A stretch of DNA of 64,000 nucleotides from Scleromitrula shiraiana (GCA_028455995.1 JABELC010000012.1:1550001-1614000); one strand, 5' to 3'; positions 23,035-35,643 are shown, counted from the first letter of the stretch. Made by a program: numbers and translations. Notes: generated by a model not told the origin, from the sequence alone.

Positions 23035-24110
23035 ATGTCATCCCCAAGTTTTCTCTTAATTCCTACCAAACCAAACGCTCCGATATCATATACTTTTACC
23101 CCAGCTTACCACTTCCAACCACACGGGTCTGTTCCCCAATCACACCACAATCTTATTGTTTTCATCAATGGCCTTGGACTTCCTGCATCTTCTTGGGCCC
23201 CATGTATTTCAAATCTCCAATCCAAGTTGGAAGATTGCCCGTCAATTCTAACATACGATCGATATGGCCAAGGCTTGACGACGACCCGAGATCCTTTAGA
23301 TGATGGTCATGGTTACGGTCATGATTTTATGGATGCTGCAAACGATCTTCACGGCATAATCTTGGTCATCGCAAAATTGAAGTTCGGTTTCAATGAAATA
23401 GATGTTGGTAGTGGAAAGCTTCATATCATCTGCGTAGCTGCTTCTATTGGGGTTCCTATAACTCGTCTTTACGCCCATTCCCACCCTCATCTGGTATCCG
23501 CAATTATTTGCCTTGACTCCAATATTCCCAATGTTAACTATAGCGATTTTCTCCCTGATCCTGAATCGCAATCTTTTGATCCTGCATCTGTAGTCGCTCC
23601 TGACTGTTCGCTTGAGCAATATATCGATGCGCGAACGAAACTGGTCAACATGTTTGATCTTCGGGTCAAGAATTCCGAGTCAATGGATCGACGTAATGGG
23701 CCCCAACTTTTACCATATTCCGATAGACCGAAACTCGTAGGATCAGATGGGAAGGGACCTTGGCTTACAGTCGTAGGCCATGATCCAGTAACATTTTCAG
23801 AGATAAGTTTGGAAAGAATGGGGACGCCGAAGAGTTTAAGCATGAAGTTTACGAATCCGTGAGTATAAATCTAACACATTTTGATACACAACGATTGATG
23901 ATCGTGCTTAGCTACTGGGCAAAGTATAACGAAGGACTGACTAGGATAACTGATGATGATAAATGTGATGGCGTCAAAATTGCGAAGGGCTGTGGCCATT
24001 TTATTCAATCCGATGATCCAGAGTTTGTAGCTGAAGAGATCAAAGTTGTTCTCCAAAAACTGGATGGGAGTAGTGCCAATGGACCTGGTAGCTTTTCACA
24101 CAGGGCTTGA
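23035..24110 (+). CDS. Alpha/beta hydrolase fold protein
   Basis: Proposed exons are 23035-23858 and 23912-24110 (53-nt intron), giving 340 residues. Seen: an early strand with FINGLGLPASSW (residues 43-54), where the oxyanion-hole region lies in this fold; TYDRYGQG (73-80); a nucleophile elbow at residues 135-139 reading A-A-S-I-G, with Ser137 as the likely nucleophile; and GCGHFIQSDDPEFV with His304. The elbow has Ala instead of the first Gly of the usual G-x-S-x-G, so activity is likely but not certain. The acid residue could not be placed. There is no signal peptide, so it is probably cytosolic. Substrate is unknown. It is divergent from the 2EXR gene and convergent with the SPX-RING gene. 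Confidence 0.82.
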
Positions 24111-24442
24111 TGTTGGATAAGCAGATACTTGTGAGCTGTAATTGATTCTGGCGGCTCTCTATATAGTTTGTGGTTTTCAAGCCGGGGAAACTTCTCAACA
24201 CATAGTGATCCTCATCTAGCCCCTTACCACATCACTTATAGATAAATGGGTAGACATGAAGGCATATCTTAAGTACAATAAGTTACGAATCGTTCGAAAG
24301 TCATCTGGGTATCAGAGTTTAGTTAATGTTGCTTTGCAATTACGTATTAAATTTAGGCTGTTATTATTACTATCATGCTTTACCGTACCGCTGGTTCTAT
24401 TTGGTATCAATACAAATGAATAATTGCGAACGCTTCCAAAAA
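24111..24442. other. Short convergent 3' interval
   Basis: This 332-bp interval separates the stop codons of the hydrolase and SPX-RING genes. No gene or clear element is seen. Confidence 0.6.
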
Positions 24443-26397
24443 TCACATAACAACGCATTTAGAGTGCGAGCGATGCTTGTAATATATGCCAAATCGTTCG
24501 ATGCCATCCGCTATCTCAAGGTCGATTTGCTTCTGTCTTGTTTCGATGGGGAAATATTGTTTAAGAAATCCCGAGAGCTCAGGATCAATGTTATCTGCAC
24601 ACGAGAATCGCATTAGCCCTTGCCAGTATTAAGTACAACTCTGGCAATTAAATCAATGCAAACATGAACTTTAGGGTAATGAGGGGTCGTAGGACGGGGG
24701 CTAGCTTACCTTGATCGGCTTCCATTATAACTCTGTCTCTGCATAATGGACATAATGCTTTTCCCTGTCTTTGCAAGTATATCGTGCAACGAATGCATAC
24801 CACATGTTGGCACTTTAATCTAATTGGTCTGTGTTTCAACTAGTAAGAATGTGAATTCATGTCACCCAAATGAAAGCTTACCTCCAGAATATTGTATAAC
24901 AAACGGGACAAAGAAAATCATCCAGTTGCGGAACAGTCTGAATTATATCTTCTGTTACTTTCGCGCATACTGACTTCGCCATCATCTCAGTCATGATCGG
25001 CTCAGACTGAATCAGCTTGGGGAACTTCTCTTTCGCGCCGAGCGTAGTTCTCTTGTCAAACTCTATTCAATGTTAGGATCTTAATTTAGTTGCGAAGCGC
25101 TTAATTTCTTGCCCATAACGAAGAGCATAGAAAGCGATGAAATAGATGAACGCAACACCATGACTTACTTTTTAATATCTTGGTGATAGCCTTTTGGTTG
25201 ATCTCCTGAAATGTCAAGTTTCGTAGTAGCGTGATATTGATGCTAATAAATCGTTTTACTACAAAGTTTAGCATTTCTTCTGCCGTATGATGACCAATGA
25301 CGCTTACATGCTTGATGACTCTGAACCAGCTTGAAAGACTCTACTAGACCCCTTTTCATTACTTCACCCTGAAACCACCTGTAAAATTTCTTATTAGACG
25401 ACAATACTATGTAGATAAACTCGTGTTATGTAGAAATGGAAAATTGCAACAAATGCGGACAGAGGGTAGGCCAGGCTCACTGTAGTTGTTTCGCTGCAGT
25501 CACACTATCTCGTTTACCATGATCCGCTTCGTGGACAGAAAAGAACACATTAGCTTGTAAGTAGATCTCGAACAGCTCTCTCCATCGATAAAGATCGGTC
25601 TTCTTGTCATGTTTCGATGGCTTGGTGAGATTTGCGAGCTCCCCAGATAAGCTAACAATCTCATTGGTTAAAGATTTCTGTTCCTCCGCCTGAAGCGCAT
25701 CTAGATTGGTAATATCACCCTGGAGAAGCCCGAAGAATTCTGCATCGAAAGTAAGAGGTACCTCTACTCGCCGAATGAGAGGCTGATTATCCAGTGGCTC
25801 GCCTTTCTCTGGTAAGTGCCTAATCCTAGTATTAACAGAGAAGCAACATTTTCGACGCATGCAATGATCAGGAAATGAGTGCTCACTCGGCATCAAGGCT
25901 ATCACTATCCTTCATCTCATTCTCAGTTCCAGCTGGTAGCACCTCGGGATGGGTACGATGCTTGGCTACCAAATCTTTCAAATACTTTCTCATGTCGGAC
26001 GATAACCTGGCATCCACAGTGACACCATCTTCAAGTAACAATACGAGCTTCGGACGGAATTTCGTGCCTTAAAAAAAGTCAGCGTACGTAAAATAGTAAA
26101 TTTATGAGGATAAAAAGGCTTAGCCATACCATCAAAATCATATAAGTAAGCAGGACCAGCACTAGAAATCTCTCTCAACTTTGCAAGAGCGCTAGGGTCT
26201 AGCCCGAACTCTTGTAATTCGGCAGCAATCTACAAATGCAATTACTTTAGTTTGACCATCTCATAAAAGGAAGTGGTTCAATTACTGACCCGCTTAAGAC
26301 ATTTCTTGAGTTCACCGTATGGAATAGCAGAGTCCACCCAGTGCTTTGGAAAGCCTTCTCGCGCCAGCGCATCCTTGAACTCTTTGGCGAACTTCAT
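24443..26397 (-). CDS. SPX-RING E3 ubiquitin ligase
   Basis: Nine exons are proposed on the minus strand: 26290-26397, 26130-26229, 25887-26067, 25481-25819, 25308-25378, 25169-25258, 24882-25062, 24710-24828 and 24443-24594, giving 446 residues. The N terminus, MKFAKEFKDAL with HWVDSAIPYGELKKCLK, starts an SPX domain. It continues through the coiled region and ends with EINQKAITKILKKFDKRT near residue 301. A canonical C3HC4 RING follows: C348, C351, C363, H365, C368, C371, C383, C386. SPX domains bind inositol pyrophosphates through Lys-rich surfaces and report phosphate status; SPX-RING proteins such as plant NLA ubiquitylate phosphate-related targets. The fungal substrate is unknown. The exon-4 acceptor is ambiguous by 6 nt (25819 or 25825), both in frame. 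A CACGTG lies about 610 bp upstream. Confidence 0.88.
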
Positions 26398-27528
26398 GAT
26401 GTGAACCTTAGAAGGTTACTCGGTAAGATATGAGCAACTAATTTAACCCTTTCTCTAATGAATAATAACAATATTACTGCTACGAAGCTGACCAGAAAAT
26501 AGGGCAAAGAGCTTGTGCATGCATTATTGCGTTTGAACCCTTTCCAGAGATTTAAGGAGTACCTTTCCTAGGAATTATATGTAGTAGGTAAGGAAAGCTT
26601 AAGATCGAGTTTTTTTTAATATTCTAATACCTACTATATAAGTAAGTCAGAGGGAAACAAACGATATTGAATATGTTATAAAAGAACGTTGGTTGATTCG
26701 AATTTGAGAAATATATATGGATAGATAAATAATGAATAAGGAAGCTCTGATGGTTGAGATGGTTTTAGTTTAGTTCAAAACTTAATAATGTGATCAATCT
26801 AGTTTTTCATCATCCTAGATATCATTTCATTTCATCTCATCTCATCTCATCTCATCAATGAATCAGTCATCTATACTATATATGGCACGGTAGTAGTACC
26901 TAGGTACGTTTGAATATGGAATAGTGTTATGTAGATAGATGTGATGAGAATTTGACACGAAAATATGGTACTGGATGTACTGGATGTACTGTTCCTATTC
27001 AAGTACCACGTGCGTAGAAGATACATACTGATACGAGATTGATATACCTACTATGTATTGTGTATTGTGTAGGTAATATGTACCACCAGTGCTTCCAATC
27101 TAGTTTACCTTCAGCAGCTCGTCACATCAAGGATCAGTGGTGTTGTAATCTGTATTTATTTTATTTGGTTTATGACTCATAAGTTAAGTTCCAGACTCCC
27201 AGCCCAAAAAAGGTTGTAAACCAAGTAATTTATTTCCATTAGTTCTATGGATCCTTTCAAGGTTCAAAGTTCGGCGTCAATCGCTTACCTAGATATCTTA
27301 ACAAGCGCGCTTATCGCTTTAGAATTATCTTATCCATCGAGGGGTTCATTTTATTTTTATTTTTCAAACTCCAAAATCTACATTATTATATTATTTCTTC
27401 TATGAACATTATTTATATGGACTCTTTATGGAGGGGGGGCTATCTTTCTTATAGCTTGATTTAAACCCTTACATCAATATCGGGGTGGAAGTTCATAAGA
27501 GGTTTACAGCATCGAAATTCATCTAAAT
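26398..27528. promoter_or_regulatory. Divergent promoter region SPX-RING / JJJ1
   Basis: The 1,131 bp between two divergent starts contain no gene. They hold a ctcat pentanucleotide repeat near 26825-26860 and a CACGTG at 27007-27012. Confidence 0.55.
27007..27012. promoter_or_regulatory. CACGTG E-box (possible phosphate-regulator site)
   Basis: CACGTG is the core bound by Pho4 in yeast and NUC-1 in Neurospora. It lies 610 bp before the SPX-RING start and 517 bp before the JJJ1 start. A single six-base match is weak, and other bHLH factors use the same core. Confidence 0.3.
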
Positions 27529-29230
27529 ATGGGTGCAGAGCAGTCTACACAAAGTGACCACCCTAGTGGCGGGCCTACGAAAACATGTTACTATGAATTA
27601 TTAGCCGTTGACCGCCAGGCTACAGATGATGAGTAGTGTAAACCAAAACCCCGCATTGTACTTCTTCTGATACTAAATTCATGTCTCTAGGATAAAGAAA
27701 GCTTACCGGAGGAAGGCGCTAGAACTTCATCCCGATCGAAACTACGGCGATGTCGAGAGGGCTACAGAGAAATTTGCCGAGGTTCAATCTGCGTATGAAG
27801 TATTATCAGATCCGCACGAGAGAGCTTGGTATGACTCTCACAGGTTGTCAATACTAGGGGGTTTTGAGCATACAGATGAGCAATTTGAAGTAAACGATCC
27901 CAAGGCAAGCACAGCGCATATCATAGGGCTGGTCGGCAAATTCAATTCGAATACTCCTTTCACAGATGCCCCGGATGGATTCTTTGGGACGCTTCAAGAA
28001 ACCTTTGCAGCTTTGTCAAAGGAGGAATTTGCAGCATGCCGAGATGACTCCGACGTCGTGGATTATCCTGAATTTGGAAGCGCCAAGGACAATTACGAAG
28101 ATGTGGCCAAGCCCTTTTACAAAGTATGGTCAGCCTTCTCAACACAAAGATCGTTCTCATGGGCAGATCGCTACCGGACCTCAGATGCACCAGATCGGTA
28201 CACACGCCGGGTTATGGAAGCGGAGAACAAAAAATCACGGGAGAAAGCAAAAGCAGAGTTCAATGCTGCCGTTACTCATCTTGTCATGTTTGCACGGAGA
28301 CGAGATCCTCGTTATACTCCAAATACGCAGACCGAAGCAGAAAGACAAAAGGCCTTACGAGATGCTGCTTTGGCTCAAGCAGCTCGTTCACGAGCCGCGA
28401 ATTTGACCAAACTGAACGATCATGTAATTCCTGATTGGGCAAAAACACACGATACTGAAGAAGAAACCATTGATTCGGAGGAGTCCGAGATCGAGGTCAA
28501 TGAAATTGAGTGCGTTGCCTGCAAAAAGTCCTTCAAAAGTGAAAATCAATACGAAGCACATGCGAAGAGTAAGAAGCATATGAAAGCCGTGCAGCTTATC
28601 CAGAAGCAAATGCGCAAGGAAAACAAAAAGTTTGATCTTGACACTACTTCGGGACAAGGAGCTGATCCCCTCGCCGACGAGTTTCAAAAGCTAGATCTCA
28701 AAGACGAGCATGACGAAGAAGACGTAGCACAAGCAAGCGATGTAGATACCGCAATTAAAACCGTTGAAGATCCCGATCACCAATCACAAAAAAATGATTC
28801 TGAGGAAGAACCTAGCCATTCTTCTGCTACCAATTCCGACATTGAGAATGATGACTATGCTCCACGAACTGCCATTGAGGATAGGTTAGCAGATATACTT
28901 CCAGAGCAGGAGGACATACCTGAACCTGAAGCAGGTGACTCGACTGTAGAAGAGAAGTCTACTCCTAGCACCAACGGTCCAAAGCTTGGAAAAGCTAAGG
29001 CCAAACGCGCAAAGAAAGCAGCGCAAAAAGAGGCAGCTGGAAAACAAGGGAACGAAGTAGGTTATCTAGCTTTCTTATAATTGTACAATTTTAACAAGAT
29101 CTAGTTCAAATGCGAAATCAAAGGGTGCGGTGACTTCTTTCCTTCCAAAAACAGTCTCTTCAATCATATCAAGACGCATCGCCTCGTCCCTGCGCCTAAA
29201 GCCCCTAAGGAGAAGAAGAAGAAGAAATGA
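27529..29230 (+). CDS. JJJ1: J-protein with two zinc fingers (Jjj1/DNAJC21 type)
   Basis: Proposed exons are 27529-27632, 27691-29056 and 29105-29230, giving 531 residues. The J domain starts near residue 20, with CYYELLAVDRQATDDE and the HPD triad at 48-50 that stimulates Hsp70 ATPase. A U1-like C2H2 finger lies at 309-331 (C309, C312, H325, H331). An acidic low-complexity stretch and a Lys-rich region follow. A second C2H2 finger is formed in the last exon at 493-515 (C493, C498, H511, H515), just before a Lys-rich C terminus. This order matches yeast Jjj1 and human DNAJC21, cytosolic co-chaperones that help Rei1 release the export factor Arx1 from pre-60S ribosomes. Intron 1 interrupts the J domain. 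The gene is convergent with ATG4; the stops are 229 bp apart. Confidence 0.92.
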
Positions 29231-29459
29231 AAGCCTGGTGTAAAATTTTCGGAAGCGTTAGTTGGGTACCGTAGGATCATACCATTATTGCAAGGAGTCC
29301 AGGAGAGATGCATTTTTAAGAGCATAGCGTGGGCTCTTCATTTGATCATTTCTATAAATGTAGCACAGCATAACTTAGATAATAAAAGTTCTCAAGAATT
29401 TCATACCAAACGCCAAAAGTTCCTGATATCCCTCCCAGCAAAACATTTCCTGAAACTCC

Positions 29460-30941
29460 TTAGCCATCCAACGTGTGTAGCATGGTATCTTCATCATCAT
29501 CGTCGTCATCATCAAGAGCTTCAACCTCATCAATTGCCCCGTCACGCTCCCCACCAAGACCATGGAGTGCTGGGTCCTTGTCAGAAATATGGATGACCCC
29601 TTTGCCCTGTACCTCTTTGACGGCCCTTCGCCATTCCTTCCAATCGTTCTCGTCGCGTATTAAGAAAGCAAGTAGCATGCTAGGATCCATCTCCCTTATA
29701 TGAAGCCGCCGAAGTCTCCGTGTATGACACGAATCGATGTCCTCGGTAGTATAGTCTTCAACATGGTCCTTGAATGGGAGAGCAGGTCGTGTCTGGTGTG
29801 GATCTAAGTAAAAGAAGTGAGGTCCCTGCACCCCAATGAAATAATGCGACGAGGACGGACGACCGCTGCAATAGTGTCAGCACCTGTATGTTATGATCAG
29901 CAACAGTTGAAGACTTACCCAGCAATCCCAATGGACTGAGGCATCTGAACAGAGGACTTCAAAGCCCCCCAATATACCGGAGTAATTTTATCCAGCCCTA
30001 ATCTCGTCCCTACTAGGATGAGGGTGGGTATAAAGTTCGAGTTGTCTGGTTTTGCGATGCTCATAAACCTGTCTTCATAAACATCCGGACCATCACCCGT
30101 AATATACACCCGTAGCTCTGATTGTGTCTGGCTGTTCGTCAACGCTCTAAAGGAATATAATCAGCCAACATACGTGTATCTCCAAACTGATTATCTTACT
30201 GGATACAGCGCGCAGTAGCAGATGGTCCAAACCATTCTCCGGGGTGCTTCCCACACGCAATCGCGCCATGTTCAACAAATTTGTGGATTGAATAGGGTGC
30301 CTTCGGATCATCGGCGAACATGGATAGAATGTTTCGTTCTTCATTACTAAAAGTACCGCGGCGCCACTCTATATTATTGTTAGTTACGGCATCGAACAAA
30401 GCTGTGTGGAGTACAAACCTCTTCCCAATCTGAGCATGAGTAAAGCATTAGCAAGTAAGCTTTGTCCAGATCTAATCATGCACCCCCATCCTGTGTCAGA
30501 TGTAAAGCCTCCTTGGTCGACGAGCTGGCTTCTCAGTCGTACGGCCAGCGACATTGCAGAGAGTGCTTTCGGATCCTGTGACTTTGCTATTGCTGGGAAG
30601 TTGGAACGATACGTAAACCATATCTTTGACTCGAAATCATCCAAGAACGTACTTGGCCATCCTCCATCCGCGCCACTTGTATTGCAGTCATCGTATCCGG
30701 AGCTAGATTCTAGGCTGCTAGCAGTACTATCTGGCGGGGTTGTAGCGTTGGTGGGTGATACTGCTGGCAGATGATTTCCATGTTTCTGCGGCGAGTCTAC
30801 AGTAATAGAAGTGGGTGGCTTTTCAGAAGTTCTGTATTCTTGTCCTAAACACCATATTGATGACTTTGATTCCGTATCGTTCGTCGGCTCCGGGTCCCAG
30901 AAATACTGAACTATGCGCTTATATCGATCAACACTCGTCAT
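29460..30941 (-). CDS. ATG4: Cysteine protease Atg4 (autophagy)
   Basis: Four exons are proposed on the minus strand: 30419-30941, 30200-30368, 29919-30146 and 29460-29865, giving 441 residues. The peptidase C54 hallmarks are present: TSDTGWGCMIRSGQS with catalytic Cys154, and YLDPHQTR with Asp328 and His330. WFTYRSNFPAI before the Cys and GGRPSSSHYFIGVQG before the Asp are further Atg4 blocks. Atg4 cleaves the C terminus of Atg8 to expose the glycine for lipidation and later frees Atg8 from phosphatidylethanolamine. Residues 40-95 are a disordered insert. The C terminus ends in an Asp-rich run, which I would expect to vary between species. Introns are 50, 53 and 53 nt with GT..AG ends. The start is divergent from SQS1. 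Confidence 0.94.
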
Positions 30942-31896
30942 GGTTGAATACGATTAAGTTTTGGCAATACAATATGGCGAAGGAGCATAAGACAATTTGA
31001 TTTTAATATGGGAAATGGCGGGGAGAACGAAGGGATAAATGGTTCGAAATGTCAAGGCGGGGAGGATTCGAAGGTGTCGATCAAGACTGCTTGCAAACAG
31101 AAGGCTCGAGTAGAAGATGTGAAGGAACTCACATAAGAAGTAGATGTCAAAAAAGTATAAGAGTTTCGTATTGTTTTATTGAATTCTTAATTATTTTATT
31201 AATAAAAAGAAGGTTGATCAAATGATGGCTTCATAACTATGGATGAAGAAGTACTGGGAAGGTTGCATGCCAAACGGTATCATCATCACATTCGCTTGAA
31301 GTTGAAAGCTATGCTCATGCTGATGCTCATGCTCATTCATTCATTCATTCATTCATTCATTCATAGATAATTTTAGATTATTATCAGTAAATTATTCTAT
31401 AATGTATAATTCAACTACAAGTAGTAAAGTAGGATTTATGTAATCAATCTTATTATTATGTATATAGTAGATATATAAATTTACAACAATACTTTACTAA
31501 TATATTAATATTTATTTATATATTATAAGATATAAATGATTTACAAAAAAAACTCATTTTTAATAACAATAAGGAAAAGTAACATTACAATATGTAGTTT
31601 ATGAGAAATTTTAATCTAGCATTGAATGTTCAAATCCAGTCCAGCCAGGCATCCAAACTATCCATGACACCAAAAGCTTCTGTGGCTCCATTGACCTTAT
31701 CTTATCGATAAACGACTCTATATACATAAAATCTTAACAGTCTATTCTTCACCTTTCACACCTTTCCGTCAACCTCATATTCCTGTCCTGTCACCATCAC
31801 TGTTACATTTCAGGCTGTTCTTACTTCACTTATGGATCTACCTACATCTAGATAGAGTTCAATTCTTAGATCTAAAATAATAAGAGAGAAGAAAAC
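30942..31896. promoter_or_regulatory. Divergent promoter region ATG4 / SQS1
   Basis: These 955 bp contain no gene. An attc tetranucleotide repeat lies near 31332-31363 and an A+T-rich stretch at about 31370-31600. GATA motifs (cttatcttatcgataa) sit near 31697-31712. Confidence 0.55.
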
Positions 31897-34338
31897 ATGC
31901 CGCGAGGCAAACGAGGTGGTAGTGGCGCGCGGAGGGGCAACTTCACTCCAAGAGGAGGTAGAAGAGAGAATTCCAGTCCTGGGACCTCATTCATTCCTTT
32001 CGCCGGAACATATGTTCCTCAGAGACCTCATAGTGGTAATATCTCTTTCTCTCTACGTTAACTACATTGATGCTAACAAATCTTGTTCTCGTAGGTTTTA
32101 CACTTCAAGATGAAGCTCGCAATACTGAGCGTCACCAATCCTACTGGGATTCGGATCTAAAACTGAGGCATGCGAGAGTTAATTTCGTGAGCTCGGGGGA
32201 ATTCAAACCTCCTGATCTCGTTAAAGACTCTGAGGAAGCTTTGGCTGAGATGAGTCTGGAATCGCCAAATTCTTCGAAGGCAAATTTGGCACAGGATGAA
32301 CAAACTATAGATGAATCGCATGCGGACAAACTCGAAATTGATGACGTAGAAGAAAACAATCTTGGAGTATCCTCATCATTCATGATCGATACAATCGGTA
32401 GCAAACCTATTGAAACTGGCTTGCCTTCTCCACATCTGCGACGTCTGCGCTCAGTATCGCCAGCACGGTCCGATTCGAGCGAAGAAGTTATACTTTTCCA
32501 TGGACGTGGTCAGCCTACAAGAAAGATCATCGAAGATACCCCAATTGCTGCAGATCTCATAGATGCCAAGATCAAAATTGTTGAAGACAAACTGGTTGAG
32601 CAACGGCACCTACTCGAGGAGACATTGAAAAGTCAGAAAGTATTGGCACAAACATCACCAGAAGTTGTAGTTCCATCTTCTCCCAACTTCGAAGCAATAT
32701 TGCCAAGACGTAGCGTCAACAACAAACGTCGGGATCATTTCGAAGAGCGCCGCTGGGTTATGGACGATGCTGAAAATGCCATACTTGCTGACTATATCGC
32801 AAACATGGACCAAGAAGAAAGTAACGATGAAATGGGTCAAAATTTCAACAGGCGCGAGCTAGGGGGCGATGACGATGCGGTTTGGCAAGATGTTTCTTCC
32901 GCGGAAGCAGAAGATACAGTCAAACCATCACCATCACACGGTTGGGGTCGCACGGAATTAGAAGATCTCGATGACCTTAGTACTTCCGACGAAGCTCGCG
33001 GAAAAGTGCAAACCGTTCTTTCTAAAAGAGAGCGTGTAACGGGTATACAATACTTGGTCGTTTGGGAGAATCAAGATATAGATGAAGCCAGATGGGTTTC
33101 GATTAATGTACTCCAAGAATCCGGTGCGCTACCACTCATCGAGGTGTTTGAAGCCGAGGAGAAATTAGTCGCCGAGTTTCAGAGCAATGGAGATGAGGAT
33201 ACAGACGATTCGGATGAGACTGACGACAATGACGACGACGACGACAATCAAGATGACGAGCAAGACCTAATCCAAAGAAGAATCGACCGAATGGATGATG
33301 AACAAATAGCAAGAATCTTAGCTAAACAAGAACAATTGGGTATGGGCGGAGATGAAATTCTTCTCTTTGACGACGAAGTTGATGATGACGACGATGATGA
33401 CGATAACCAAGCAATCCAGACTCGGACAACGATAGATCTCGAAGGGTTTATACTAGCTGGCAAGAGGGGCAATAAAGGAAAGCAAAGACGACAAGGCGAA
33501 TTTCCCGCCGCCGCTGCTCTTGCTGATGCATATGATGGTTTTGATGTGATGGATTTCGATGGCCCAGTCCTCAGGAAAAAACCAAAAGGACGTAAGGGTA
33601 AATTGATTCTTGATATCTCTGACTCAGAGCTCGAAGCTTCGATGCAATCGGCATGGGAGAATGATCGCAGCAAGAAGAAGGAAAGAAAGAAAGAACGCGA
33701 AATACTACGTGCACAGGGCCTTCTGACTGGCAAAAACGGAAAGCCTGATCTCAAAGTAAAGTATAAGGAGGGTATGGGCATTCATGCTATCAAAGAAGAA
33801 ATTAAGCACTTTTTGATGGGTCATAACACTACGTTCGTATTTCTTTTACTATTCTCTAAGTAATGCTAATATATACAGGCTTTCTTTACCTCCAATGGAC
33901 AAAGCCGACAGAAAAGTGGTTCATGAAATTGCAAACGCTTTCAAATTGAAGTCCAAATCGGCAGGTACAGGCAGCAAACGATATCCGATACTCTACCGTA
34001 CCTCTCGTACTTCAGCTTATGCAGAGCGCACGTTTGAACAAGTTGAGGCAAGGCTCGCACGTCGCTTTCTTCCTCGTAATGATGTTGGTGGAAGAAGATC
34101 CGGCGCAGCGCCAACACGTCGTACTGGTGGAGGAGGCTTTGGTAATGCCGCAGCTAGCTATCGGGATGGCGATATTGTCGGAGCATCGGCCCCAGAACTT
34201 GGTGTCGAAAACAGAGGTCGCGCAATGTTGGAGAAGATGGGATGGAGCAGCGGAACTGCCTTGGGTGCTCTAAATAATAAAGGCATTCTGCAGCCTGTTT
34301 CTCATGTTGTAAAAACAACCAAAGCTGGTTTGGGATAA
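31897..34338 (+). CDS. SQS1: R3H and G-patch protein Sqs1 (Pfa1)
   Basis: Proposed exons are 31897-32035, 32095-33832 and 33879-34338, giving 778 residues. The N terminus is basic and Gly/Arg-rich (MPRGKRGGSGARRGN). The middle is long, acidic and low-complexity, with Asp runs near 33225-33250 and 33380-33405. An R3H domain follows at about residues 630-690, containing the R637-x3-H641 signature. A C-terminal G-patch (about 736-778) contains GRAMLEKMGW and ends with the gene. This order is that of yeast Sqs1/Pfa1, a cofactor that activates the DEAH helicase Prp43 in ribosome maturation and spliceosome disassembly. Intron 1 (59 nt) and intron 2 (46 nt) restore frame exactly at the R3H boundary. 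The long antisense frame over the Asp runs is a composition artefact. Confidence 0.9.
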
Positions 34339-34865
34339 AATTGTAAAATTGGGATCTGGCTCACAAAAAAAGAAATTCCTGTAAACCTAATTTCCAAAGC
34401 AAAATTGTTCTAGATGGATGATTTTGAGCCAACAATGTTGTGAAATCAATTAATTCCATGAATTCAAATTCGACCTGCTGTGTTGTGTTGTTGCGTTGGG
34501 GCAAGATGTGGGGAATCGCGTTGTTCGTTCGTCGCGTCGCGACTGCTATTTTGGTTGCCATCTACTTGCACTCACAAAGTCGCTTGAATTCAATTCACGG
34601 AATTCTGGGGAAAGTGGAAGTGTATTAAGTTCATAATGTTTGAATTTCGTCTTCTGAACTCCCTATTCTGATGTGAAGACATTTATTGTACAGCCTCGTA
34701 CCCCTAAAGCAGACCGTGAAGACATTTGCCCCCATAAAAAAGCAGACCATCCATAACGCATTAAAAAGAAAACCCACGGTTCTCGAAAAACAGCAGCCCT
34801 CATCTAGTAGATGACCCAGAGCTCAAGCATATCCGATATTCCCATAACCCAAAAGAAAAGACAAT
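34339..34865. other. Convergent 3' interval SQS1 / H2B
   Basis: These 527 bp hold the two 3' flanks. No gene or RNA could be supported. Confidence 0.6.
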
Positions 34866-35474
34866 TTATTTAGTGCTGGAAGAGTACTTGGTAACAGCCT
34901 TGGTACCTTCAGAGACAGCGTGTTTGGCAAGTTCACCAGGAAGGATAAGGCGGACACTTTGTAAGGAATTAGCACATGTAGATGGCGGTGGAATGCGTTG
35001 GTACATACGAGGTTTGGATCTCTCGTGATGAGATGGTAGACTTCTTGTTATAAGCAGCAAGCTTGGATGCCTCAGTTGCGACACGTTCGAAGATATCTGG
35101 TGTATTCTATTAGAGATTGTATAACAAGAGGCGTGGATGTATGCATACCATTGACGAAAGAGTTCAAGATAGACATAGCTCTGTTGGAGATACCGGTATC
35201 AGGGTGGACTTGCTTAAGAACTGCGATGAAAAAGTCAGTATTGTTTTCATGGAAGATTCGCGAAAAAGACGCGCCGAAGACGCGATCAATGTTGGAAATG
35301 AGCTGAAATCTTACCTTTGTAGATGTATGAAGAGTAAGTCTCCTTGCGGACCTTGCGCTTCTTCTTTCCCTCACCAGAGGTGGTTTTCTTTCCAGCTTCA
35401 GTTGGCTTAGAAACGCTCTTGGCTGCTGGAGCCTTTGCGGGAGCTTTGTTTGCGGATTGTGCTTTGGCAGGCAT
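34866..35474 (-). CDS. HTB1: Histone H2B
   Basis: Four exons are proposed on the minus strand: 35315-35474, 35149-35220, 35009-35096 and 34866-34956, giving 136 residues. The tail is Lys/Ala-rich ([17 protein letters not shown]), followed by the histone-fold core: [51 protein letters not shown] and [39 protein letters not shown] sequence. The C-terminal AVTKY motif contains the Lys that is ubiquitylated by Rad6/Bre1. Length and three-intron structure suit a filamentous fungal H2B. A TATAAA lies 164 bp upstream, and a GCGTTTTTTCGA element just beyond it is shared with H2A. Confidence 0.97.
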
Positions 35475-35632
35475 TTTGATGATAGAATAAGATGTAGAAA
35501 TTGATTTAATTTAAAGAGTTAGAATGAAGTTGATGAAATTTTAATGTAAGTGTGTGGATGATCTGGTTGGAATAAGTTGTTGTTGAAGGAAAGGAAAGAA
35601 AGTTGAAATGGCTCAGAGGGAAATCCGTACGC

Positions 35633-35638
35633 TTTATA
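35633..35638 (-). promoter_or_regulatory. TATA box of H2B
   Basis: TATAAA on the minus strand, 160-164 bp before the ATG. The H2A TATA box lies at almost the same distance from its own start. Confidence 0.6.
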
Positions 35639-35643
35639 AGATC

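Noticed and set aside
33248..33781. 177-residue antisense frame over SQS1
   Set aside because: Its Ser runs are the complement of the Asp repeats of SQS1; no independent support.
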